Under the pieces are notes generated by a model that saw only the letters and a list, made by a program, of their open reading frames with translations, made no database searches and was not told the origin of the DNA. The translations under genes and the position numbers were made by a program. A stretch of 64,000 nucleotides of DNA. Origin: Capitella teleta. Taxonomy: Eukaryota; Annelida; Polychaeta; Capitellidae. The stretch spans positions 303,506 to 367,505 of the forward strand of contig KB303020.1 in NCBI GenBank assembly GCA_000328365.1. Reading direction: 5' to 3'. Below, one piece after another: positions 25,439-36,282 of this stretch (positions are counted from its first letter, which is position 1; each line of letters opens with the position of its first letter).

Positions 25439-25822
25439 AATCACCCACAAATACGAAACAAAACACACTTTCAACAAGAGATTTCCTCCACTACTCCAAC
25501 ATTTCAAGGTGTTTGTAAATGCATATCAAGTGATCCACTGAATAAAAGTACCAATCAAAACTCATCCCTACCTTGAAAAACCACCAATGGTATAATATTA
25601 CAGAGAACCAACATAACAACACATAATTAGCACATGAAGTCTGACATAATAGTATTATAGCCCATGTGCAGGAGGCCCATGTTCACATAACAGATCTGAA
25701 GTCGTTTTCATCAACTATCAGACCCAATTTAAAACCAGTTATTTTGTCGTTGCTTTAGTGACACGAACCTAATGAAAAAAAGGAATGTCAACTGGGTTCA
25801 GTGAGCACGGGTTCTGGGGTCA

Positions 25823-26305
25823 TCTGAGCCCCAAGAAGCACCGAAAATGAGCCAGAAAAGTACAGGAAGTCATTTCTTCCAAGTACTGAGGCAGAATCCT
25901 CAATCGAACCGCCTCCTCATCCGGCGTCTGCTCTGTGGGCATGAGATCTGGTAATTTTTTAGAACCAGGTAAGGACATGAATTCCATTCTTATCCAACAT
26001 AATTCCATAAAATGCACTTGGCAAGGAGCCTACACATACATTGCAATCTTGTAATCGAGGATTTCAGGTCAGAATTGATCGGATTGGAGGTTTGCTCTTA
26101 GCTATAGGTGCGTCAAGGGAATAAATAGTATTGGAATGATGGGATGGACCGGTGATGGATGGTAGCCTCAGTATTCCCTGGCAGTGTCAGTAATTTCTCA
26201 AGGACTTCGGCATGATTCCTCTGTCGGTCGGAATTGGTTGGTTGTTGGAATAATCTCCGGTGTTTCCAGTGACGTCAGTGGACGACACCTCAGTCTTCTC
26301 GGTGC
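25823..26305 (-). pseudogene. Coding-like block, unrecognised, frames interrupted
   Basis: On the minus strand two coding-like pieces occur. The upper (about 26120-26300) is plausible in two different frames (NHAEVLEKLLTLPGNTEATI in one, GTEKTEVSSTDVTGNTGDYS in the other). The lower (25823-26017) reads PTEQTPDEEAVRLRILPQYL and EEMTSCTFLAHFRCF before a stop. Higher GC than the flanks and frame changes suggest a decayed gene or repeat ORF. I do not recognise it. Confidence 0.25.
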
Positions 26306-28170
26306 CGCAAAAAGGTTATAACTTGCTCTTAATAAGCATCCCAAGGACGCAATTATGTTAACAATATCTATTCTGTGCGCGATACCAAACTCATAATACC
26401 AATTAAAAATCGTTTGCTTTTCCTTTTCCTACGATATGTCAATAACCTGATAGGAATAATATGTGTAATGAAGATGTATGGGTGGCGTCGCTGATATTTT
26501 AATAAAAGTGAGATCTTTAATATTGAAAGAAATGGGATTGCAATGAATGATTCGTCATATATGAGGTGGGTGATCCTTAAACACTATTGTAACTGATTGA
26601 CTCTTTATTGTCTTGATACATGTAATTATAATATTAGTGGATGGCACGTTTCTTGTTTCAGTTAAAAAATCCAAACTTGAAGGTTGGATGAAGTTTCAGA
26701 GAATGCTTTCTCAATTAACGTATAATGAAAAGTTCAGGATCCATGTTCACGTAATAAAGCAAATCAGCGGCACGCAATATCTCCAGATGTTCATTGTAGA
26801 CTGTAGCACAACGCAACACAACGTGGATTGCGTCAGGGACAATACTCACAATGCACTGAGACTCCACTGGATGCAGCATCAGCATCGTTATTTGGATAAA
26901 ACGAAAAGCAATAGTACAAGGCGCCGCGTAATTACCTCTTGTAAAACTCTGCTGCCACCTGTTAGCAAAGGAAGAGAGAAACATGGAACACAAACAGTCA
27001 TAATTAGAAGGAGAAATGCTATTTGATACGTTCACGCGCAGCAGCCAGCGGCATAAAAATGATACACTACAAGTCTCACTTTTTCTAGGGCCGTCTCCGC
27101 TTGAACACGCAAGTATAACGTTTGTTCAGTTAACGAGGTGTGATATCACGTGCCTAATACAACGTACTACGTGTATATATTTGCCATACCACAACATCTG
27201 TAAATCCTGCGCTTCTTGAAGATTATTCTAAGTAACAGCTTTCTCTGCCTTTTAGTACTCCTATAGATTGCATCTATAACACTATATGGCTCTGCGTAGA
27301 TTGGATTTGAGCGAAATGACGCGTAGAGTGGGCATGCAACGTGGCACCTTTCAGGATCACACAGAAGAACACGGCAGGTGGAAACAGAGCATAATGGAGG
27401 CCTCGCACACGCCACGGAGAATCGGTCTTAAAGCTGTGACAGTTGAAGCATAATGAAAGCGGAAACCTTGGAATAATGACAAAGATTAAATGAGATTTGA
27501 TTAACTCAGACCAGGTGTGATGTTGACGATCTGCACTCTTGAGGTTTCACCCTTTTTTCGCTTTTTTGCCCGTTGCTGCTGCAAAAATAAAGCGGTTTGG
27601 GTGGCCTCCGTAGTGAAGCGTCACTGCGTGCTGAAAGGACGGGACAACATGACATACTGTCAGTTAATCAGCCTTACACAAGTGCCACTCTACGGTGACA
27701 CAAAGTGAGCGCAAATGCAACGCCTTCGGGGACTGTGGGGCCCCTGTGTTCATACTTCTATGCCCTTGTAAACCCAACTTCCTCTTTGAAGGAAGTGCTA
27801 ACCTCAGATTGTCCTGGAATCATGCACTTCTGAGTAATTTTGTGTCCTTGGTGATTGGCAACCATGAGTGTACTGTTTATGAAGCGTATAAGGTCGTAGG
27901 GTATGGGGAGTCGATTACAGAAGAATAATTGACAATATAAATTATTGGCATTATTAATAAGGCGCTAACTATCCTACCTTATAATTCCGGGGCGTTGTAG
28001 CAATGTATGGTAATGATAATCGAAGGTAAGCAAGCACATGTGCATGGCGACTGTGACATGCCTACTAACTGATGAAACAAGCCGACCCCCCCCCCCTCCG
28101 ACCCCCCGACCCCCGAATTTCTGCTACTTCTAATTAACTCCATACCGAAAGCGTCCCTCTTCGTCAAAGG
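26306..28170. other. Non-coding or unresolved stretch
   Basis: Some mildly GC-rich patches (27.3-27.9 kb) give short open frames, such as CTVYEAYKVVGYGESITEE near 27.87 kb, but no splice-consistent gene or family is seen. Confidence 0.3.
28085..28116 (+). repeat. C-rich tract
   Basis: Runs of C broken by TCCGA and CGA. The opposite strand has four or more G runs and could form a G-quadruplex. Confidence 0.7.
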
Positions 28171-28241
28171 ATGCTTTCAACCACCCCTTAAATTTTAAGG
28201 GGTGGTTGAAAGCATTTTATTGTTTTAAGGCTTAAAACAAT
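28171..28241. repeat. Two adjacent perfect palindromes
   Basis: 28171-28215 is a 45-base palindrome with two perfect 22-base arms (ATGCTTTCAACCACCCCTTA + AA) around one central T. 28219-28241 is a second one, ATTGTTTTAAG-G-CTTAAAACAAT, with 11-base arms and one central base. Neither has a mismatch. Confidence 0.95.
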
Positions 28242-29264
28242 CAAATACAACCTTCAATATTTTAATCGTGATAATCGACTCTCGTGACAGTTCGACAGTG
28301 TTGTCAGTAACTTGTCACAGTTGAGATTGTGTAAACAAAAGTGCATGTATTATTGACAACACTGATCATGATGGATTGAGGGGTATAATGAACTGGTATT
28401 CTGGCATTTAAGTGATTAGTGGGATGAAAACGTGAATATAATTTTATAATCCGCCGAAGTAAAGTGTGCGGCGAATAATTATACGTTGTCACTTAGACTT
28501 GCGCATGATTAAAACAATTATGATGTAGAATATGCCACGCGTGCACAGAAAACCATAACCTTGATCTATGCAAATTTCAAACCAAATCATTAGAATTAAT
28601 TAAAACCTTGACACTGTCATTCAGATGATTCATGACTGCACTTTGTTCGTCATGTGCATTGACACATTCCATTGAAGACTTGACGTTCATCGCCATATAA
28701 CTTGGTCCTGGAAGTACTAAGTACCAAGTATGATCCATCTATTTCAGAGAAAACAAAAACAGCAATGGATAATACAATAAACGCGTTTGCACGTGTTATT
28801 GAATTGGGGCTCTCGTGACCTCGAAATTCTACTAATTTTAAGATTTGTAGCTTTCCTTTCATCGTGTTTCAATAGTTTAAATAACCTCCTTAAATTCATT
28901 TCCAATCTCACCCAATATAGTCGTTCAGTCAAAGCCAAACATTTCAAGTTCATTCAATGTGACATTCCTCAAAATAGATTTCCATGTTTTATTTTTATTT
29001 TTATTTTTACTTATTTTTTTTTATTTTTTTTATTTATTTTTAATGCCATATTATAATTAGAAATATCGATGCACTAAAAGAGAAAAGTGCTAATTGCGAT
29101 TGCAATTACAATTATTTCCAGATGATGTGATTATGATGGTATAAAGTGCGAATTAATCCATGTTCTGTGATTTAAATTACACAAATTCATATTATATAAT
29201 AATAATGATATTATTATTAATATATGTTTATTTGAACTTCTTTATCTTAAAGGTCAACACAATT

Positions 29265-29323
29265 GAAAAATGAAATTCCAAACTTTGCTTCGGGGACAGG
29301 ACAAATATATTGTCTTCTTTTAT

Positions 29324-29354
<31 letters not shown>

Positions 29355-29440
29355 TTATTTAGCCATCTGCGGTTTCAATAAGATTATTAAATGAGATAAG
29401 AAACTGGTTAGATTCTACTATTCCACTCTCTTGATGGATC
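29265..29440 (+). repeat. Dispersed repeat, copy 1
   Basis: Shares an ordered series of blocks with 53980-54115: GAAATT, CTTTG(G/C)TTCGGG, a T-rich middle, GCCAT(T/C)TGCGG(C/T)TTCAA and TTAAATGAGATA(A/G). It looks like the 3' part of an unnamed interspersed repeat. Confidence 0.6.
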
Positions 29441-29975
29441 TATGCTGTCATATGACTCATATCCCTCACCCTAAGCCCTAGGTTACGACAAAGTTTTATC
29501 GATGCCTTCACAATTCCAATAAATGTTGAACAAATCAACAAATTTGTTCAATAAAAACATGTAATACTTGTAACACACACTTGATGCAAAAACATAATAA
29601 TCATAACAGTATTCTTGGTCACTCGGGAATGAGGTATCGGGTAATTCGCCTGTAATTAAATAATCGTCAATGGTATATGAATTTTTATCGACCACATTAA
29701 TTGGCAAAAATAACCTTTAATTTTAAATATAATGGGGATCAGTCAATGCAAACGTCTTGTGATAAGCTATTAACCCTATAACTCAGGATTATCGTCATTT
29801 TCCGACTCGAGGTGAAGATGCCGAATCTTTTGTGTTGATCCATTACCACAGTCAGACATAATATAGTCTCAATATTCTCATATGCAGATCTGAGATCACC
29901 GCTGACAAATGAGCTATACCATATAGCAACCTTTTTTGACGCGGGTCGCCTCGCGGCACATAATTATGTGAACTA

Positions 29976-30160
29976 CGAGGGTTGTTCGAAAAGTTCTCGG
30001 CCTGACAGAACGAGCAATACTAGAGACGTGAAATTTGGAGGTTAAATAGAGCATCTATTCACAAGATATTCAGCATTTTGAAATCGCAGAATTGTGTGAG
30101 TGGCGTCGACATGTGTCGTCAGAGCAGTGATCAGTTGCAAGCGTGATGACAATCATAATG
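29976..30160 (+). mobile_element. Mariner-type 5' end fragment
   Basis: After TA (29974-29975) comes CGAGGGTTGTTCGAAAAGTT and CTCGGCC, a classic mariner terminal repeat, then GAGACGTGAAATTTGGA-type leader. No opposite terminal repeat or transposase is found, so the right limit is a guess. Confidence 0.65.
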
Positions 30161-30465
30161 TATTTAACGTTATGATTCGAACGTTATGATTCCATATTTC
30201 GTCATCGATGCCATCTAAGCCCTTATTATCGTTCAACGTGCGCAACAAACGTTTCTCCAGCCGCTCACTGTTTGCAAACAACGAATCTTGACCTTAAATC
30301 TCACGTATGTGTACACAGAAGGTATGTATGTATCATCAGTAATCGAAGAGTATGTCACTCTATCTGAGGAAGATGAAAAACTCAAAAACTGATGAGTATG
30401 TGACTTAGTCTCACCAGCCTCCAGCCTCCAGTAGGCTCCAGGTCACCTAGCGCCAGGGCCAGGTG

Positions 30466-30660
30466 ACAAGTAGCCGAGTGGGTGAGCCACAGGGAGTCTT
30501 ACCAGTGGGCGATGGATACATGGAATGCCTATGCAGCCTTCTAGACAGTATATAATAATATCTATATAGACAGAAAGCATTCACTGCATTGAGTTTTGTC
30601 CACATCTGCTCGCTCACTGGTAAGACCCCCTGTGGGGTGAGCAGCTGAGTGGCGACACTC
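30466..30660. repeat. Long imperfect inverted repeat
   Basis: GGTGAGCCACAGGGAGTCTT plus ACCAGTGGGCGATGG pairs with the reverse of ACTGGTAAGACCCCCTGTGG plus GGTGAGC. The arms extend weakly on both sides to about 70 bases around an AT-rich centre. It could be a foldback element or a hairpin transcript. Confidence 0.6.
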
Positions 30661-30770
30661 ACAATGATGTGACAGTTACTGAATAAGTGATAGCCTTGCC
30701 TCTCCTGTCGACTGGATCTAGCTCCTGAAGCATACTGCATAGTATATTATACGCTAGACTACTAGACGTT

Positions 30771-31010
30771 AGCTGACATACTTATGATACTACAGCGAGC
30801 CCAATGGGTCTCACCTCGCCCGAGAATCTATGCTAACTAGACGTGTATTTATATATCGTTCTATAATCTATTGTTATTCCATTACTTTTGGGTTTGCAAT
30901 TCCTATACACTGTGTATTATATTTATGTTAGGCTTTGAGAGTTAGGCTGGCTCTTGGCTAGCTGACATACTACAGCGAGCCCAATGGGTCTCGCCGAGAA
31001 TCTGTGCTAG
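30771..31010 (+). repeat. Pair of direct repeats of about 50-65 bp
   Basis: AGCTGACATAC, ACTACAGCGAGCCCAATGGG and CGAGAATCT(A/G)TGCTA occur at 30771-30838 and again at 30960-31010, in the same order with small indels. Confidence 0.8.
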
Positions 31011-31025
31011 CTCTTGGCCTATCAA

Positions 31026-31047
31026 ATGCCACATAAATATGTGGCAT
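31026..31047. repeat. Perfect 10-bp hairpin
   Basis: ATGCCACATA-AA-TATGTGGCAT, directly after the second direct repeat. Confidence 0.9.
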
Positions 31048-31849
31048 ATGGTCTGCCATATAAAGCTCACCTATTTTATGAAAAATCACCTTTCAACAAC
31101 AATAATATTGCAATAGCCTACTAATTTTCTCATGAATACATCACAAAACATCTATTCTAATCATATCTTACGTCAATAGTTGTTGACTCTTCTAAAATTA
31201 TTCAGTTTTTAACTTTCTGTACAACGCTGGCCGGATTTCCAAGAAAGCCGCGAATTTTAAATCCGAGTGAAGCACTGCTGGCTAACGTTTACATTTCGCG
31301 ACGTTTGCGGCTGCCAGCATTTTTCTTAGTAAGAGTAGGACATTGGTGATATGAAAAGAGTTCAGCAGTAAATTTAAAACCTGGATCGGTTGTTGTGGAC
31401 CTTTGCAAAACTGCAGGCTACAGCATGGACACTGTTATATTTGTCGGATTATTTGCATGAGAATTGTAAGGTAACCTGGAGGCCTTAAATTTCAATTAGT
31501 GTGGACTCCTTTTGGGCCCGACACGGTAGGACTGATCCCTGGGTGATCGGGATCAGCCATGGTATAGGGCTAGGCTGGCTCCTGCATCAGTTCTCAGCTT
31601 TTCAGGCAACGCACAAGCCAGTCGAAAGAAGTGGCATGGTTAAACGATGACTGACTAACTGAGTCAGACTGAATGCAGTGATTGAGTCAGTCCACTTAGT
31701 GAGTGTGATTGACAGTCACCATGGCCCAGTCTCAATTACTTTGATAATACCGGTAAGCGGAGCCTTGATTATTGAATTATATTTAACTCTGTTACTCCTT
31801 CCAACTCACTTCCTTCATTGCTTCTCAGCCTTTCGATCTCATTTAGCTA

Positions 31850-32824
31850 CAGTAGTACCTGCGACTAACGAACACACCTCTAGCGAACAGTCCTCTCTAA
31901 CAAACGATTTTCTTTGGACGCAACTCACTCCCATGTTAACCAATAGGAAATCACTCCTGAGCAGCGAACACCCCGAAACACGAACAACGAACACCCCCTC
32001 TGAAATAAAATATTTTAATTTTACATTTTTTTCAATTAAAAGATAATAAAATCTTACGGCAAATGCACACAGCACACTATTAACGATGTTTTACGGTGTT
32101 TAGTGGGTATATTGGTTGCTGTAATTATACATGCGAGCTGTTGTTGTGTGCCTGTTCGCAAGTTATTAGAATTCCGCTGAGACGGCCTTGTGCTCGGCGC
32201 CTATATTAAACACCTGAACGGTGGTTTTTAAAGGCTTGTAAGGTATTTAAAATGATTAAGGCTGATATGTATGTTATGTTGCACTTCATACGAGAATAAA
32301 TTGCGGTCATAATTATGCTTACACAGTAGAAAACTGAAAAAAGAAAACAAACAAAAAACTGGGTGAAGTCAATTTTAGCAGGTCAATGGGCGGGGCTTAA
32401 CTTTAACCTGTCAAATCAGCCAAATCGTCGCTGAGATAATATTTTGAAGTAAGCACATGGTCACTCGACGGCGCTAAAAGTTGATGCAGCAAGCAGAGGC
32501 AAGCTCCCCCGAGGTGCAGGCCGACTCGCGAGCGCTGGCTCAGCGGCGGAGTCTCACGCTCGGAGGCGACGCGCGTTTCAAAGAGATGGAGTAGAGTTAC
32601 AGCTCCATCAATGGAGATTAACTTATTACAGATTTTATTGAAAGGTAAATGATTCAATAAACTATGAATAAACATTATACTTTATTGCTATTATTGTTGA
32701 TTGCTGAATTGATGCAAAGCTAGCATGAGTTACCATAGTGACCTAACCTTGACTAACGAACACCCCCGAACTACGAACACTTTTTCTTGGATCCAGCACT
32801 GTTCGTTATTCACAGGTACTACTG
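31850..32824. mobile_element. Pogo/Tigger-type non-autonomous transposon, complete
   Basis: Terminal inverted repeats CAGTAGTACCTGCGACTAAC (left, from 31850) and CAGTAGTACCTGTGAATAAC (right, read on the minus strand from 32824) differ at two of about 25 positions. A TA flanks each end (31848-31849 and 32825-32826). CGAACA words repeat near both ends, as transposase-binding subterminal repeats do. The element is 975 bp with no recognisable transposase. It ends about 530 bases before the TTC4 first coding exon. Confidence 0.85.
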
Positions 32825-33358
32825 TATTGAAGAACAAACTTAAGTGATCTGTTGGTCTATTTATAAAGGTGCCAATTAGATGACTGTCATTTTGGCAGCA
32901 ACCCAATCATCTGAAAGCCCACACCCTTTTAATGACTCAAGATTATTTGATCAAATTGAAAATTACTGTAAATAAATTGAATTTATCAACATTCATGACA
33001 AGTCAAAGACTTATTTTGGAGAAAATTTGTGGAATAGAATAGAATACCATATAGTCTTAGTTAAACGGATGGTACGTGGAGGCAAAATCTGAGAGCATAC
33101 CAGTTTCACTCTGGATAAAACAAGCACTCCACAAATACCTCCTTGTAGATCCAGGGAAAATGCTTGGCCCATTGATATGTATGCCTTGAAATAACAGTCT
33201 GCTTTACTACAAGAACCTCCCCATGGCATCAGTTCTATGAAAGATACTCTGGGTGTGTATCTATGGTTCAATACCTGGATTTTTATTAATAGTAACTTAC
33301 CTCGGTATTAACAGTATCAATTCATTGGTCTATACAACAATCTCCATTTTAATTTCAG

Positions 33359-35335
33359 ACTGGATTTCCATCATGCCTAAAGCCGACCCGAATGACCACT
33401 CTTTGCTGGAGAAGTTAAATGCTGATCTTGATGCATTCATTGAGGAGCGCCTTGCGAACGCTGACAAGAATCCTCACCACAGAGATGAAGAACGAGAATT
33501 CCTCAAATTGGATCCAGAAACTCTTGCTGAAGTATGGAGTTTAGAACCAAAATATGGCTAGTGAAAAAAAAAAGAAGGGAGGAATAGAATATATTATTAT
33601 GTAATTATTTAATAAATTCATAATTCTGCTTATTAGTTTTTCAGATACATAGTATGGACCTTCATTGAAATGTATACTTTACATTAAGTTAATAGTTCAT
33701 ACATATTCCTGCCACATACTGCATTGGTAAATTAATGTTTTATTTTCCTCCATCTTTTCAGCAACTGAAGAACCATCCATCCTTCATGACTGAGTTTGAT
33801 CCAACCAAACCGCTGTCCCCGGAAATGGAAGCATTGCAAGCGATGAAGTACGAGTCAGATTCACCTGATGGTGAGTACGCCATCAGTTAAGGATTGAATT
33901 CATTGAAGATTTACATCTGCAGATAATGCTGTTAGCTTCAAGGAAGACGGAAACAGGAACTTTAAACTAAGTAGCTACCGGTGGGCCATTGATAATTACA
34001 CTGCTGGTCTAAAATGCCAGCCTGTGAACAGAGAACTCAACGCTATTCTTTACACAAATCGACTGCCTCTCACTTCAGGATAGGTTTGTAAACCTTTGCT
34101 GCAAAAATGCTGAATTGAAAAGCTTGACATATTTATGCAGGTAATTACAGATCTGGTCTGCATGACTGTGTGTTTGCACGAAAGTTTAAACCAAATCACG
34201 CGAAAGCCATAATAAGAGGTGAGCAGATTGATCTCTATGGGAATAGGCATTTTGACGTTGCTTCTCTGCAGGAATGCACTGTCTGATGGGCATGCGGCGC
34301 TATGCTGATGCCATCTTGTGGTGTGATAGCGCTCTCTTGCTTGATCCTGAAAGTGTCGAAGTTCTGGAGATCCGGAAGAAAGCGGAGACGAAGCAGGTAC
34401 GATTAAGAAGGTCACAGTGAGAAATGTCAAGCCTTTTGATCACAGAAAGAGCAGAAGCGAGATAAGAGACGAGAAGAGCTCCGTTTGCGCAGGTTGAGGG
34501 AGAAGAAACAGCGTTTAGTCAAAGCCATAGAGGTATGCGGAGTGCAGACTGAGTGATGCACAATCTATGTGCATTTAATTAGGATCGGGGCATCCGTTTG
34601 GATAACAAACTGGAACTAGATGAAGATGATGATGATGATGTGGAGATCCTGCCTGAGATGGAGAAAGTGCAGGTGGACGATGGAGGCACTATGTTCTGGC
34701 CTGTCATGTTCCTTTACCCAGAACATGCGCAGTCTGATCACATCGAAGCGTTCAGTGAAAATTCAACGTGAGTGTGTTAAGTCTAATTGGGATTTGGAGA
34801 GGAATATTTGTTGCTCTTGGCAGATTTAATGATCACATCAATGTGATGTTTGATCCAATTAATGAAGTCATCCCATGGGATTTACATGGTACATACAAGA
34901 AAGGAAATCTGAAGGTTGGTGTTGAATAGAATTTTTATGAAATTAGTCAAGTCATAACTTTTGAATAAGTGTCAAAATTAACATGCACCTTTTAGCCTCA
35001 ATATTTAATCTTTATACCCAGAACGGATAAAATCCTTTAACAATAGTGTGGGAATTTGGTACATATCACTTTTAATTCTTCTTCAATTTCTCTCCAGGTT
35101 TATTTTGAAGACCGAGACAAGGAAGTGTTGTACGAAATACCTCTCAACAAGACCCTTCTCCAGGCACTGCAGCATAAAAGGTATGTGAGGCTTTATCTTT
35201 TCCAATCAATTTCATTTTGAATATTTCCTTCGCAGGTACACGGTGTACAAAGGAATCCCTGGTTTTATACTTCTTCCCAAAAATGCTGATTTCACCTCTC
35301 ATTTCCTTGCAAAATACACTGTATTATCGTTCTAA
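33359..35335 (+). CDS. TTC4: TTC4 (Cns1-type TPR cochaperone), ten exons
   Basis: Homologue of tetratricopeptide repeat protein 4 (yeast Cns1), a cytosolic Hsp90/Hsp70 cochaperone. Coding exons: 33373-33531, 33762-33870, 33923-34083, 34141-34218, 34272-34396, 34446-34532, 34583-34767, 34824-34914, 35098-35180, 35236-35335. All introns are GT-AG and all phases agree once one missing base in exon 3 is allowed for; this gives about 392 residues (human about 387). Residues about 90-212 are TPR repeats (FKEDGNRNF, NYRSGLHDCVFARKFKP, YADAILWCDSALLLDP). Residues 212-240 are a basic helix (KEQKRDKRREELRLRR). Residues about 265-392 are the C-terminal wheel domain (MFWPVMFLYPEHAQSD, VYFEDRDKEVLYEIP). 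The ATG at 33373 opens the conserved frame just after an acceptor-like site, so a 5' non-coding exon may exist. Identification rests on residue-level similarity recalled from the human protein. Confidence 0.93.
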
Positions 35336-35524
35336 TTTGGAAATAACTTCCCCGTGCTTCTCTTATGTGATGTTCAGTGTTTATATCTCATTCTGTTAGA
35401 CAAACGGAAGAAGTAATTGATGATCGACCAATGATGGTGAATTTATACAGGATTTTTTTTCAAGTGAGAAAATGAACATGACGATTGAAACTGTACAAAT
35501 TGAATTTGAAAGCTAAGCAGTTAA

Positions 35525-35544
35525 AATAAATGCCATAATTTATT
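35525..35544. terminator. Back-to-back poly(A) signals of TTC4 and the unnamed gene
   Basis: AATAAA on the plus strand at 35525-35530 lies about 190 bases after the TTC4 stop. AATAAA on the minus strand at 35539-35544 lies about 40 bases after the stop of the convergent unnamed gene. The two hexamers are only eight bases apart, so the transcripts would overlap by a few tens of bases. Confidence 0.7.
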
Positions 35545-35585
35545 TGTAATACTTAACGAACAAGCTGAGGTTGATAAATTAGATT

Positions 35586-35950
35586 TCAAGCAAAATGAAG
35601 TCCATCAGCATTCATACAATGAAGTAATCTGAAGAAAAACGACAGAAAAAATTATTTTAATTTAAGTTAGATGAAATAAAAAAGAACAAGCAACTCACTT
35701 CAAGAAGTCATCAATATCCATTGTTCGAGCACGACTTTTCTCAAAATCATTTGTTGTGAGAATACTTGATACTTTTGACTTAATACAGAAATCTTCGGGC
35801 ACCATCTGAAGAAAAAAAAAGAAATTGACATCAAAGAGAAAAAGTATAAGGAGAAATTGAGTGTCTGAGAAAAACTTGAAACTGACCACTTCGCTGACGG
35901 CACAATGCACTCTATAGTTCTTTTCCAACATTTCCAGAACCTTTGTATGT
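35586..35950 (-). CDS. 3' end of an unrecognised gene, three exons seen
   Basis: Three exons on the minus strand share one open frame with GT-AG introns: 35887-35950, 35699-35805 and 35586-35628, ending at a TGA (35586-35588). The fragment carries HTKVLEMLEKNYRVHCAVSE, then PEDFCIKSKVSSILTTNDFE, then RARTMDIDDFLKLLHCMNAD and GLHFA at the C-terminus. Phases match across both junctions (0, then 2) and introns are about 70-80 bp, like the neighbours. Exons further upstream fall in or beyond the N gap at 35987-36106. The mixed hydrophobic and charged make-up looks like a conserved globular protein, but I cannot name the family. It is tail to tail with TTC4 and divergent from VPS72. An AATAAA on the minus strand (35539-35544) follows the stop by about 40 bases. 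Confidence 0.75.
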
Positions 35951-35986
35951 CTGTAATGACACATTTTCTCATATAACATTAACTGA

Positions 35987-36106
35987 NNNNNNNNNNNNNN
36001 NNNNNNNNNNNNNNNNNNNNNNNNNNNNNNNNNNNNNNNNNNNNNNNNNNNNNNNNNNNNNNNNNNNNNNNNNNNNNNNNNNNNNNNNNNNNNNNNNNNN
36101 NNNNNN
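35987..36106. other. Assembly gap (120 N)
   Basis: A run of N just upstream of the second exon of the unnamed minus-strand gene. It may hide another exon. Confidence 1.
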
Positions 36107-36244
36107 GCAGTACTTATTGTAATTTTCATTATCGCTGTCATTATCTTTTGTTTTTTGTTTGTTTGTTTGTTTGTTTTTTATTCTTGTACCGAACCTAATT
36201 TGTCAAGATATCCCTGTACATAATCAGATCTGCCTTCGTTTCAT

Positions 36245-36246
<2 letters not shown>

Positions 36247-36282
<36 letters not shown>

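Noticed and set aside
26613-27026. A 137-codon open frame
   Set aside because: Composition is random-like and the opposite strand is equally open.
31678-32046. A 122-codon open frame
   Set aside because: Its 3' half lies in the pogo-type terminal repeat and the peptide is not protein-like.
33532-33561. TTC4 ending at the TAG after EPKYG
   Set aside because: A GTATGG donor after GAA keeps phase with the next conserved exon; the TAG is in the intron.
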